Positions 1 to 8,701 of a stretch of 64,000 nucleotides of DNA are shown here, piece after piece (position 1 is the stretch's first letter; every line of letters begins with the position of its first letter). The translations under genes and the position numbers were made by a program. This stretch comes from Bacteroidetes bacterium UBA1941 (GTDB lineage: Bacteria; Bacteroidota; Bacteroidia; Chitinophagales; LD1): assembly GCA_002336805.1 (NCBI GenBank), contig DDEZ01000008.1, positions 76,885-140,884 on the forward strand. The letters run 5' to 3'. The notes beneath the pieces are model-generated. The model was not told where the DNA came from, made no database searches, and worked only from the letters and a program-made list of their open reading frames with translations.

Positions 1-508
1 GCATCTTATTAGGCTCAAAGTCGTCCTTTATCGATATAGCGAACAGGAAGTAAAGACTCAAGAAGATAAAGTAATTAAACACCGGATCTATGATACCAGA
101 TTTGAAATACATCTGTGGCAAGATGGAACAGGCAAACAGCAATGCCCACCAGATACCCATACTTTTATCAAAATACCTCCGGCCTACATTGTAAACAGTG
201 ATCATGGTCACTATACCAAATACCGCATTAGGTATACGTGCCGCAAATTCATTGACCCCAAAGTAACTCATAGACAGAGCCTGGAGCCAGATAAAGAATG
301 GAGGCTTTTCATAGAATGGCTGAAAATTGATCTGCACGGTCCTGTAGTGGTGGGTGAGCAGCATTTCACGAGCCGACTCTGCAAAGTTGATCTCATCCCA
401 GTCGAAAAGGTGGGCATTGCCCAGAAATGGAACAAAGACCAATACGCCAATAATAAAAAGGAAGACCCAGTGGGGCACATCAGAGAACCGCTTCAGCACA
501 TTATTCAT
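1..508 (-). CDS. ArnT/PMT-like membrane glycosyltransferase, partial (C-terminus outside window)
   Basis: Read by hand on the minus strand: an open frame runs from an ATG at 506-508 to the window edge, giving the first 169 residues. The N-terminus is MNNVLKRFSDV, then a membrane segment, then the loop DWDEINFAESAREML. An acidic D-x-D/E in the first periplasmic loop followed by EKPPFFIWLQ is the hallmark of GT-C enzymes of the ArnT/PMT type (GT39/GT83), which move a sugar from a polyprenyl-phosphate carrier to lipid A or protein. Further hydrophobic segments follow. The ATG overlaps the stop of the upstream PAP2 gene by 4 bp (ATGA), so the pair is translationally coupled. The acceptor cannot be told from the sequence; lipid A or another envelope glycan is an inference. 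Confidence 0.85.
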   Translation of the reverse strand, partial: MNNVLKRFSDVPHWVFLFIIGVLVFVPFLGNAHLFDWDEINFAESAREMLLTHHYRTVQINFQPFYEKPPFFIWLQALSMSYFGVNEFAARIPNAVFGIVTMITVYNVGRRYFDKSMGIWWALLFACSILPQMYFKSGIIDPVFNYFIFLSLYFLFAISIKDDFEPNKM

Positions 509-1182
509 TGTTTCACTTGCCTTTTTGTAAAGCGCTCCCACAGGGAAAAATCAAGCACCCTGCTCTCGCGGTGCATAATGGGACGCTGCAGCGCAATATA
601 CACCAAAAGCGTAATAGTGACGCCCACCAGTGACCCAAAGTAAACGTCTACCCAAAAGTGCTCCAACAGATAAATACGGGACAATCCTACCAGCAATGCC
701 AGGCACAGCAATACTAAACTGGCCCAGGTCCGCCTGATAAAGATGGCGAGCATCAGTGCAGAGGCAAATGCCGTGGCGGTGTGACCGGAGGGAAAGCTAT
801 ATTGGGATAAGATCGGCCTGCCTTTGATAAAATTCAGATGCTGCGCACTCCCAAAGAATAATGCAGGCCTGACGTGATCAGCAAACACGACATACTTGAG
901 CCAGATGATCACCGCACCCACTACCATCATATTGATAGCAAACATAATGAAATAGCGTAACCGGGCGGCTACGAGTACAGTGAAGATCACAGAAAGCGAT
1001 ATGGCCTCAGCCAGCTGAGTAAAAAAAACAAAAATGAAATCCATCCACGGTGTATGATGACTATCCATAAATAGTGTCTCATGCCCCTGCTGATACCATA
1101 TAAAACTAAATGCCCCCGCTATAAGGTATATGGAGAATATGCCCAGGAAATAGCGATTATGATATATGAGCTGGCGAGGCAT
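505..1182 (-). CDS. PAP2-superfamily membrane phosphatase
   Basis: 225 residues with several hydrophobic segments. The acid phosphatase signature is present: an RP pair in FADHVRP, PSGHTATAFA (motif 2) and SRIYLLEHFWVD (motif 3, SR-x5-H-x3-D). The first motif is looser than the classic K-x6-RP because the nearest Lys lies eight residues before RP. The family dephosphorylates lipid phosphates such as undecaprenyl diphosphate, phosphatidyl phosphates or lipid A at the membrane. It is the first gene of a coupled pair with the ArnT/PMT-like gene, which suggests recycling of the polyprenyl carrier or modification of lipid A phosphates; that is inference. It is transcribed divergently from the GH20 gene across 92 bp. 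Confidence 0.88.
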   Translation of the reverse strand: MPRQLIYHNRYFLGIFSIYLIAGAFSFIWYQQGHETLFMDSHHTPWMDFIFVFFTQLAEAISLSVIFTVLVAARLRYFIMFAINMMVVGAVIIWLKYVVFADHVRPALFFGSAQHLNFIKGRPILSQYSFPSGHTATAFASALMLAIFIRRTWASLVLLCLALLVGLSRIYLLEHFWVDVYFGSLVGVTITLLVYIALQRPIMHRESRVLDFSLWERFTKRQVKQ

Positions 1183-1274
1183 GATTCCTATATATAGTTT
1201 ACAAAATGAAGTTATGAACTAAATTCATAGGTGAAATAATATGCTTCACTTATACTTAACATACGTCCGCTATC

Positions 1275-2684
1275 ATGCACACTATGAGATACATTTTAAT
1301 CTTACTATCTGGCCTGCCCCTGTCTCTGTTTTGTCAGTCATTAGCCATTATACCGGCCCCAGCCAGCTCTCTCTTGCTTCCTCCGTATGATTCGCTACCT
1401 GTAGCAGAACTGCGGCCGGTAAGATTGGATACTCCACACACAGCCACATGTTTCGGTCCCGAGGGCTATGTGCTGATCATATCCCATGATGAGACTACGA
1501 TATATGCCAAAGCTCCAATAGGATTTGAAAACGGAAAGCGCACCCTGCAGCAGATCACATCAGTATCCCAAAACGGCAAAATCTCACCGATCGAGATAGT
1601 AGACTATCCACGGTATGCCTACCGGGGTATGCATCTCGATGTCTGCCGCCATTTCTTTTCCAAAGACTTTATTAAAAAATATATTGACCTTCTGGCCGGG
1701 TATAAAATGAATACTTTTCACTGGCATCTCACTGACGATCAGGGATGGCGGATCCAGATCAAGAAATATCCCCGGCTGACCGAGGTCGGTGCATGGCGTA
1801 CAGAAAAGGATGGTACTCAATATGGCGGGTACTATACGCAGGAAGACATAAGGGAAATAGTGGCCTACGCGGCAGAGCGGTACATCACGGTGATACCTGA
1901 GATCGAGATGCCGGGGCACTCTTCCGCTGCGCTGGCTGCATATCCGCAGCTAGGCTGCACAGGTCAGCAGCTCACAGTACCGAATAGTTGGGGCATCAAA
2001 AAGGACATTTACGCTCCCGGGGATAGTACATTCAGGTTCCTTGAAGACGTCATGGATGAAGTGTGCGACTTATTTCCCTCCAGGTACATACATATAGGCG
2101 GCGATGAGGCGCCTAAGGCACAGTGGAGGAATAGCCCTGTGGCTCAGGCTGTCATGCAGGAGCAGCATCTGAAAAGCGAAGAGGAACTACAGCACTATTT
2201 CATGCATCGCATAGAGAGCTACCTCAATAAAAAAGGGCGTACCGCCATAGGCTGGGGAGAAGTAGTGCATGGAGGACTCAGTGATAGTATCGTGGTGATG
2301 AGCTGGCTGGACAAAAGCGCCGGTATTAGGGCAGCAAAGCAGGGTAATAGAGTGATCATGGCACCACGGGCCTACTGCTACTTTGACTATCCCCAAAAGG
2401 GAGACAAGTCAAAGGCAATATGGATGCTGCCCCTGCCGCTCAGAAAGGTATATTCTTTCCGGCCCGCATCCGGTCTACTCACTGATGCTCAAAACGAGCT
2501 GATCCTGGGTGGGGAAGCGACGCTGTGGACAGAATACGTGAAAACAGAAGCTGATGCGCTGCATCAGCTCATGCCGCGTATGGCAGCCATGGCCGAGGCG
2601 CTCTGGACAGCCAGCGACAAACGAAACTACCGGGACTTCCTGCATCGTCTCAAACTTCAGCGCGCAATTACCTCAGAAAAATAG
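1275..2684 (+). CDS. secreted beta-N-acetylhexosaminidase, GH20
   Basis: 469 residues with an N-terminal signal peptide (MRYILILLSGLPLSLFC; two in-frame ATGs four codons apart leave the start open). The Cys near the end of the hydrophobic stretch is not in a good lipobox, so an ordinary Sec signal is more likely. The GH20 barrel is clear: YRGMHLDVCRHF, HWHLTDDQGWRI, PEIEMPGHSSAAL, and the catalytic pair Asp-Glu in HIGGDEAPKAQW around residue 277, with GGEATLWTEYV near the C-terminus. The family removes terminal GlcNAc or GalNAc by substrate-assisted catalysis. The catalytic barrel is complete and there is no extra C-terminal domain or sorting signal. The metallophosphoesterase and GH92 genes nearby point to periplasmic glycan turnover. 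Confidence 0.93.
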   Translation: MHTMRYILILLSGLPLSLFCQSLAIIPAPASSLLLPPYDSLPVAELRPVRLDTPHTATCFGPEGYVLIISHDETTIYAKAPIGFENGKRTLQQITSVSQNGKISPIEIVDYPRYAYRGMHLDVCRHFFSKDFIKKYIDLLAGYKMNTFHWHLTDDQGWRIQIKKYPRLTEVGAWRTEKDGTQYGGYYTQEDIREIVAYAAERYITVIPEIEMPGHSSAALAAYPQLGCTGQQLTVPNSWGIKKDIYAPGDSTFRFLEDVMDEVCDLFPSRYIHIGGDEAPKAQWRNSPVAQAVMQEQHLKSEEELQHYFMHRIESYLNKKGRTAIGWGEVVHGGLSDSIVVMSWLDKSAGIRAAKQGNRVIMAPRAYCYFDYPQKGDKSKAIWMLPLPLRKVYSFRPASGLLTDAQNELILGGEATLWTEYVKTEADALHQLMPRMAAMAEALWTASDKRNYRDFLHRLKLQRAITSEK

Positions 2685-2722
2685 TGTCAGAACCCTACAT
2701 TTGCGTTCATCAATTTCTATAC

Positions 2723-3649
2723 ATGAAGTATCTGATCACCACTACCCTCCTGCTGTCTCTATTTTGCATCCCGGCTTTTGCCCAAAAGGATTCTACCATT
2801 TCTGTCAATGTAAAAGCTGATTCCATCACTTTTGCTATAGTCGGGGATTTTGGTGAAAACAGTAAAGCTGAAGGCGCTGTAGCAGACCTGATCAAAAGCT
2901 GGCCTATTGATTTCATCATTACGATGGGAGATAATAACTACTTCCTGGGTGCACGCAAGAGTTTGAAGAAAAATATAGGAAAATATTACGGCGACTATAT
3001 CTACAATCCGGATGCGCCCGTCACTCTGCGCTGCGATGGCAAGGCAGCACAGGATAAAACCAATCGCTTCTTCCCCGCACCAGGCAATCACGACCACTAC
3101 TCAAAGCATATGAAACCATACTATGAGTACTTTACACTGCCCGGAGATGAGTCTAACTATACCTTTTCATGGGGACCCGTACAGTTTTACAGTATGAACT
3201 CCGGCGCCGATGGCCACGTAGACTGCTGCGACTCTCCGGAGTCCAGGTGGCTGAAAGACAATCTTGCAAATAGCACCGCTCCGTTCAAATTTGTATACTT
3301 CCATCACCCACCGTTTTCACCCGGAGATCATGGCAGTGCGACACACCTGCAGTGGCCATATGCTCAGTGGGGTGCCAGTGCAGTGCTGGCCGGCCATGAG
3401 CACTTCTACGCGCGGATAGAGGACATGACCACGCCACAGCTCCTCTACATGATCAGTGGCAATGGAGGCAATACAAAGCTCTATGACTGCAACGCGCACC
3501 CCCTCGACAGTACACGGTTTAAGGTCAAATGCGATGGCAAAAACTTCGGAGCAGTCAAGGTAAAAGTGACGAAGGATGTTGCCATCTTTGAGTACTACAT
3601 TACTACTGACCCCTCCCATCCTATCGATACCTATATCCTGCACAGATGA
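2723..3649 (+). CDS. secreted metallophosphoesterase (purple acid phosphatase-like)
   Basis: 308 residues from the ATG at 2723. A longer frame reaches back to a GTG at 2684, but the ATG is directly followed by a clean signal peptide (MKYLITTTLLLSLFCIPAFA) and the longer version would bury it. The calcineurin-like metal motifs appear in order: GDFGE, MGDNNYF, PGNHDHY, FHHPPFS and AGHEHFYARI, which bind two metal ions and hydrolyse phosphomonoesters. A perfect -7 element TACATTTG lies at 2696-2703, overlapping the end of the GH20 gene, so the gene can have its own promoter although it follows GH20 closely. A plausible role is release of phosphate in the periplasm. Confidence 0.9.
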   Translation: MKYLITTTLLLSLFCIPAFAQKDSTISVNVKADSITFAIVGDFGENSKAEGAVADLIKSWPIDFIITMGDNNYFLGARKSLKKNIGKYYGDYIYNPDAPVTLRCDGKAAQDKTNRFFPAPGNHDHYSKHMKPYYEYFTLPGDESNYTFSWGPVQFYSMNSGADGHVDCCDSPESRWLKDNLANSTAPFKFVYFHHPPFSPGDHGSATHLQWPYAQWGASAVLAGHEHFYARIEDMTTPQLLYMISGNGGNTKLYDCNAHPLDSTRFKVKCDGKNFGAVKVKVTKDVAIFEYYITTDPSHPIDTYILHR

Positions 3650-3712
3650 TCTATAGCAGATATATAATGAATCAGCATTAAATTCGTTATAACATTGACG
3701 ATTAGCTGGTTC

Positions 3713-6130
3713 ATGAGATCTGCCCTACTTATACTTCTTACTGTCCTCCTCGGTGGGTCCGCATTGCGGGCGCAAAATCCGGCTGACACGATCGATCCCG
3801 ACCATCTCAATAAAGGGCTGATCCAATCTCTTTTCATGGATGAGCTCAACGCACTTCGTGCTCAAAAGAAAGTCCCCATACTGAGTAGCGACCCTATCCT
3901 GCAAAAAGCAGCTCAGGATCAGTCTGACTATTGCAATAAAAATAATCTGGTCACGCATCGCCAGTCGGAGTTTCCCAGGAAGTACACGCCCAAAGATCGT
4001 GTCATGTTTTACCGTGGCAATCATGCCGTAGTCGGCGAAAATGTCCTGATGACATATCTGAAAACTACCGCTACTGATCCTAACACGCAAAAGGATTACA
4101 CTATCTGGACATACCGTGACCTGGCGCATGCCTTATTTGATCAGTGGCAACATAGTCCGGGCCACTATGCCAATATGATAAACAGCGCCTACACGCGTAG
4201 CGGCCTGGGCATTACATTATACAGAAATAAGAGAGTCCTTTACGCTGCGCAGGTATTTGGCTGCGACCCCTATACGCCTTCTGCCAATGGCGGCCTGGCC
4301 TATTCTGACACTACCTGGGGGGTGAAAGAAACTGAACCAGGCAAATGCCGCACCTATGGTCAATACGACTTCCTGGCCAGTATATTTTCCAGCTATCTGA
4401 TACAGGTAGATGATACAGTCTATCAATACTACCAGGATGTAAATCCTATCAAGCATATGCTCACAGAGCCGCGTGATGGCCTGGCGCTGGATCTGGTATA
4501 CAAAAATCAATTTTCCTGCCCGCTGGATAATAACCTGCACCCTTCCACAGTCTTTGACGGGTACATGCTCGCTCCACACTATCGCGATGAGATATTTAGA
4601 AACAATAAATACAAAAATGGTGAGCTACTGAGCTATCTGGGCACTATACCCAAAGAAGCCCCGCGCGAGTCAGCCGGCCTGCAGGTCAATACGATCCTTA
4701 TACAAAACGGCATGATGTGCCGCTACTCCTATCCTATCCGGGTAGAGCAGGATATACTCAAAGATCTACCCATCTATCCGCAGTGGTGTGAGGCAGCCGG
4801 CCGGCTAAACCATGGGGTGGCAGATTTCGACAAGGAATTTTACATTCCATTTGCCAAAAACGAGACACGTCAGGACACGTTCTATTTTAGAAAGCTAAAA
4901 GAACTGATCTCTACATTTGACGGTGCCATCACAAAGGTCGAGATCACAGCCTACAGCTCTATAGAGGGCACTGCCGCAAATAATCTGCAACTCCAAAAAG
5001 CCAGAGCTGATTTTATAGAAAGGTTTGTAAAGTCAAATATGGCACAGCCGACACCTGTGGAGAAAAAGACACTGGAAAACTGGCCACGCATGATGGAGCA
5101 GTGCGGACTGGACCCGGCCAAATCAGTACTGACAGCGTATCAGAAAGACACCATCCGAAAGCGCATCAATGCACACATGTACGATAATGATGTAAGAGCC
5201 ATGCTGGACGATCAGCGCGTAGCCCGTGTGCGTATACACCTGCACAAAGAGTACGACGACAATACGGAAGTCCGCTTCATGCCCCTGATCATCCAGGACA
5301 GGATATACAAAGGGGACTCTGCGCAAGCCATCATCGCCTACTCACGCGTGATAGATGCCTATCGCAAAGGCAACCTGAGCAAGCATTTTCTTTCAGCTAT
5401 TGAGATACCGCTCGAGCGGCAGTTTGCACCAATGGTCAGCAACTATCTGGCATCCATCATCGTTCAGTCTGACATATTTGACTACAGTGCATTTAGTGGG
5501 TCTTATTTCAGATACATAGACAGTGCGGAGCGCGTATTCCCAGATTTCAAGCCACTCAGATTTAATATGGCCGTGTACCGTACGCACCTTTATTTCCACC
5601 AGCAGCTTATAGATGTGGATCAGTTTCGCAAGTTAGGCCGCGTAGTAGATTCGCTGACCAAAGATGAAAAACTGGAGAAAAAACTGCGCTATCAGTTAGA
5701 GTTCAACTATTACTTGTCAGGGAGTATTTTCTATTTCCACCAGCGGCAGTTCAAGGATATGTTCGCCAGCTTTGACCATGTCAAGCAGTTGCTTCCTATG
5801 GCCTCACTGCGCGCTCAGGAGGTGTATGATATCGGTCGCTATTTCAACTATTTTGCCCGGTATACGGAGACCACGAAACTCCTGGAGACATACCTGGAGC
5901 AATATCCTAATGATGAAGACCTGATATACCTCTACGTCAATACCGGTGCGATAGTCAATTTCAACCTCAATCAAAAGATCGACTTCTACTACCAGCAGAT
6001 GGATAAACTGGCAGCTAAAAACCGACCACGCCTCTGCCGCTGGTTCAATGAAAACTACCAGTTACTCAGATACCCGGATTTCAAGGCTAAGATCTGCCAG
6101 CAGTGCCAATTGAATGGAGGACGTAAATAA
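3713..6130 (+). CDS. CAP-domain / OmpA-like / helical-repeat fusion protein, secreted
   Basis: 805 residues from the ATG at 3713; a TTG six codons upstream is less likely because a signal peptide (MRSALLILLTVLLGGSALRA) begins at the ATG. Residues about 25-165 form a CAP (SCP/PR-1) domain: FMDELNALRAQKKV, VTHRQ, GENV and the motif QWQHSPGHYANM. About residues 375-460 resemble an OmpA-like peptidoglycan-binding fold: KVEITAYSSIEGTAANN followed by KARADFIERFV. The remaining 300 residues or so are helical and TPR-like, ending with a CQQC pair. The pieces suggest a periplasmic protein that contacts peptidoglycan, but I know no experimental role for this combination. No lipobox and no type IX sorting domain. 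Confidence 0.8.
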   Translation: MRSALLILLTVLLGGSALRAQNPADTIDPDHLNKGLIQSLFMDELNALRAQKKVPILSSDPILQKAAQDQSDYCNKNNLVTHRQSEFPRKYTPKDRVMFYRGNHAVVGENVLMTYLKTTATDPNTQKDYTIWTYRDLAHALFDQWQHSPGHYANMINSAYTRSGLGITLYRNKRVLYAAQVFGCDPYTPSANGGLAYSDTTWGVKETEPGKCRTYGQYDFLASIFSSYLIQVDDTVYQYYQDVNPIKHMLTEPRDGLALDLVYKNQFSCPLDNNLHPSTVFDGYMLAPHYRDEIFRNNKYKNGELLSYLGTIPKEAPRESAGLQVNTILIQNGMMCRYSYPIRVEQDILKDLPIYPQWCEAAGRLNHGVADFDKEFYIPFAKNETRQDTFYFRKLKELISTFDGAITKVEITAYSSIEGTAANNLQLQKARADFIERFVKSNMAQPTPVEKKTLENWPRMMEQCGLDPAKSVLTAYQKDTIRKRINAHMYDNDVRAMLDDQRVARVRIHLHKEYDDNTEVRFMPLIIQDRIYKGDSAQAIIAYSRVIDAYRKGNLSKHFLSAIEIPLERQFAPMVSNYLASIIVQSDIFDYSAFSGSYFRYIDSAERVFPDFKPLRFNMAVYRTHLYFHQQLIDVDQFRKLGRVVDSLTKDEKLEKKLRYQLEFNYYLSGSIFYFHQRQFKDMFASFDHVKQLLPMASLRAQEVYDIGRYFNYFARYTETTKLLETYLEQYPNDEDLIYLYVNTGAIVNFNLNQKIDFYYQQMDKLAAKNRPRLCRWFNENYQLLRYPDFKAKICQQCQLNGGRK

Positions 6131-6206
6131 AATATCCGGCCGATTGTAAGGCGACCAGATATGTCCCGTCCAATCCTCCATTAATTCATCTCAAAAATTA
6201 GTTTTT

Positions 6207-6416
6207 ATGAAGAAGACATTTGTAATGCTGGCGCTCGCCGGCACCATGCTCTCTGTCCAGGCTCAGGCTGACAAAAAAGAAGCCCCTAAGCAGGAAAAAA
6301 AAGAAATGACCGCTAAAAAGCATGTATGCACTGACGAGTGCCACAAATCAGGCAAGCACATGTATGCACACGGAGAAAAGGGCCATGTATGCACCGACGC
6401 CTGCAAGAAAAAATAG
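6207..6416 (+). CDS. small exported Cys/His-rich protein
   Basis: 69 residues: a signal peptide (MKKTFVMLALAGTMLSVQAQA), a Lys/Glu-rich stretch, and two copies of HVCTDxC (C-x3-C) separated by the His-rich segment HKSGKHMYAHGEKGH. Four Cys and five His in the last 31 residues look like a metal-binding or redox-exposed patch. I recall similar Cys/His-rich mini-proteins in related bacteria but cannot name a family. It stands alone: 76 bp after the CAP fusion gene and followed at once by a strong terminator, so it is probably a short separate transcript, and short, abundant envelope proteins are often expressed that way. Confidence 0.8.
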   Translation: MKKTFVMLALAGTMLSVQAQADKKEAPKQEKKEMTAKKHVCTDECHKSGKHMYAHGEKGHVCTDACKKK

Positions 6417-6429
6417 GCCACTTTGTACG

Positions 6430-6463
6430 AAAGGGAGCTATCATCAGATAGCTCCCTTTTTTT
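6430..6463 (+). terminator. Rho-independent terminator of the Cys/His-rich gene
   Basis: Nine-base-pair perfect stem GGGAGCTAT (6433-6441) / ATAGCTCCC (6448-6456), six-base loop, then seven T. It closes the small gene ending at 6416. Confidence 0.92.
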
Positions 6464-6506
6464 GTCTCCAAATAGAGTTGTTTCTTTGAAGGTATAAGCG
6501 TGACAA

Positions 6507-8699
6507 ATGATACGAAAACTTATACTACTTCTCTACTTTCAGATTGCTACTACCATTCTAGCCTTTTCTCAAAGCGATACTGCTGATTACACACGTTATG
6601 CAGATCCTCTGAATGGCACAAAAGGATTGATCTTCTACTACGGGCGCACCACCCCATTCGTAGGGCCGCCTTTTGCCATGACCAAGTGGTCTGCCTGTAC
6701 ACAGCCCGGCAGGATAGGCCGCCCTATCTACCAATATTTGAATACCCATATTACCGGATTCCGCGCTACGCACAAACCGGCTATGTGGATGGGCGACTAT
6801 GGCCATGTCACACTGCTACCCGCTGTAGGTACTATGAGCTCTGATAAATTGACGCAAGATCTCACCTACTCCCATCGCCACGAGATCGCTACACCACAAT
6901 ATTATTCTCTTCAGGTGTCTCAGAAAGGCAAAAAAATGACTGTAGAAATGACCGCTACATCACGCTGCGGCATACTACGGTTTTCTTACCCGGAGAGAGA
7001 GCAGAGCGATGTGGTCATCGCAAGGCTCCATGGCCACATAGAGATAGACACCATACGCAGAGAGATACGCGGCTGGAATACCGAAAGGGAGTCAGAGGCC
7101 CTGGGTCCTCCCCTGCCCTCTTTCAAAGGTTATTTTATCATCCGTTTCGACCAGCCATTCACTCAGTGGGGTACCACGGATAGTGGACAGCTACACGGCG
7201 GTACAGCGTCCATTTCCTCTGGCGCCTGTGGGGCTTGGGTTTCCTTTGGCCAGCATCGCGTAGAGGCGCGGGTAGCCACTTCCTTCATTAGCTTCGACCA
7301 AGCCCGTGATAACATGGCTAGGGAAATCGATGATCAGGGCTTTGACCAGATCGTATCACGGACCAGGGCCGAATGGAATAAATACCTGAGCCGAATACAG
7401 GTAGATGGTGGCGACCATCATGCCAGGGACATAGTCTATGCAGGGATGTATCATGCACTTCTTTTCCCGCGCGAATTTTCGGAATACGGACGTTACTATA
7501 GCGCATTTGACGACAAAATTCACGAGGGTGTGAGTTACAATGATTATTCCCTGTGGGACACATATCGTGCAGAGCACCCACTTTTTCTTTTCATCGCACC
7601 GGAGCGTGTGCCGGGTATGATCCAGTCACTGGTGCACATGTATCAGGAGGGTGGCTGGATGCCAAAGTGGCCAAATCCCACCTACACCAATATTATGATC
7701 GGCACGCATGCAGATGCCGTTATCGCAGATGCCATGGTCAAGGGTGTCAAAGGTTTTGATGAGAAGGAGGCATACCGGGCCTGCCTCAAGGATGCGATGA
7801 CTCCGCCAGACGGCGATGCTCACAAATACTGGGGTGACCGCGTACCTTGGACAGCTTATGAAGCCCGGCAGGGGCTCACCTATTACGATAAGCAGGGCTA
7901 TGTGCCGGTAGACAAGACTGCGGAGTCAGTATCCTGCACCATGGAGTATGCGTATGATGATTTCTGCGTGGCGCAGGTGGCAAAAATGTTAGGCCACATG
8001 GACACTAGCCGGCTCCTCATGCAGCGTAGTCTCCATTATAAGAACCTCTATAATAGCGAAACCGAATTCTTTGCACCTAAGAAGTATGATGGCACCTGGA
8101 GTGAAGATACCAGAGCCGGTTTTACTGAGGGCAGCCCGTGGACCTATCTTTTCTCTGCCTCTCATGATATACCCGGCATGATAACCCTGATGGGGGGCCG
8201 GGAGCATTTTATGGAGCGGCTGGATGAGATGTTTCGCGGCTGGCACTATGTGCATGAGAATGAGCCGGGCCACAATTATACCTATCTGTACGACTATGCA
8301 GGCGCTCCGTGGAAGACACAGCGGCGGGTAGCGCACTACCGCCATACCAAATACCGCGACCAGCCTAATGGCATGAATGGCGATGACGACTGTGGTCAGA
8401 TGTCTGCCTGGTATATATTCAGCTCGCTTGGCTTCTATCCTGTAGTGCCGGGCACGGATGAATACGCCTTGGGATCGCCGGCATTTCCCAAGGCAACCTT
8501 ATATCTGGATCCTGATGATCGCAGCAAAAAATTTGAGATAATAGCACATCATGTATCCCGTATAAATAAATACATCCAGTCAGTCACTATCAATGGCCAC
8601 AAACTGGACCAGCCATTTATACATCACCAGGACATAGTATCAGGAGGACAGATGATCTTTGAGATGGGTCCGCGCCCCCAGAGAAAGCTCTGGAAATAG
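6507..8699 (+). CDS. secreted alpha-mannosidase, GH92
   Basis: 730 residues with a signal peptide (IRKLILLLYFQIATTILAFS). The whole length aligns by eye with the GH92 pattern: MWMGDYGHVTLLP, YNDYSLWDTYRAEHPL, GWMPKWPNPTYTNIM, EGSPWTYLFSASHD, and near residue 625 the acidic cluster NGDDDCGQMSAWY that belongs to the Ca-dependent active site. GH92 enzymes are exo-acting inverting alpha-mannosidases used by Bacteroidota on N-glycan and fungal mannan. There is no SusC/SusD pair or regulator alongside, so this is not a full polysaccharide utilisation locus, but GH20 five kilobases upstream could act on the same glycans. A TTG-N16-TTTCTTTG element (6462-6488) is a weak promoter candidate. Confidence 0.95.
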   Translation: MIRKLILLLYFQIATTILAFSQSDTADYTRYADPLNGTKGLIFYYGRTTPFVGPPFAMTKWSACTQPGRIGRPIYQYLNTHITGFRATHKPAMWMGDYGHVTLLPAVGTMSSDKLTQDLTYSHRHEIATPQYYSLQVSQKGKKMTVEMTATSRCGILRFSYPEREQSDVVIARLHGHIEIDTIRREIRGWNTERESEALGPPLPSFKGYFIIRFDQPFTQWGTTDSGQLHGGTASISSGACGAWVSFGQHRVEARVATSFISFDQARDNMAREIDDQGFDQIVSRTRAEWNKYLSRIQVDGGDHHARDIVYAGMYHALLFPREFSEYGRYYSAFDDKIHEGVSYNDYSLWDTYRAEHPLFLFIAPERVPGMIQSLVHMYQEGGWMPKWPNPTYTNIMIGTHADAVIADAMVKGVKGFDEKEAYRACLKDAMTPPDGDAHKYWGDRVPWTAYEARQGLTYYDKQGYVPVDKTAESVSCTMEYAYDDFCVAQVAKMLGHMDTSRLLMQRSLHYKNLYNSETEFFAPKKYDGTWSEDTRAGFTEGSPWTYLFSASHDIPGMITLMGGREHFMERLDEMFRGWHYVHENEPGHNYTYLYDYAGAPWKTQRRVAHYRHTKYRDQPNGMNGDDDCGQMSAWYIFSSLGFYPVVPGTDEYALGSPAFPKATLYLDPDDRSKKFEIIAHHVSRINKYIQSVTINGHKLDQPFIHHQDIVSGGQMIFEMGPRPQRKLWK

Positions 8700-8701
8700 C
8701 T

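Noticed and set aside
268..480. Short minus-strand frame of 70 residues near the window start
   Set aside because: It is in another frame; the ArnT/PMT-like protein on the same strand is the real gene.
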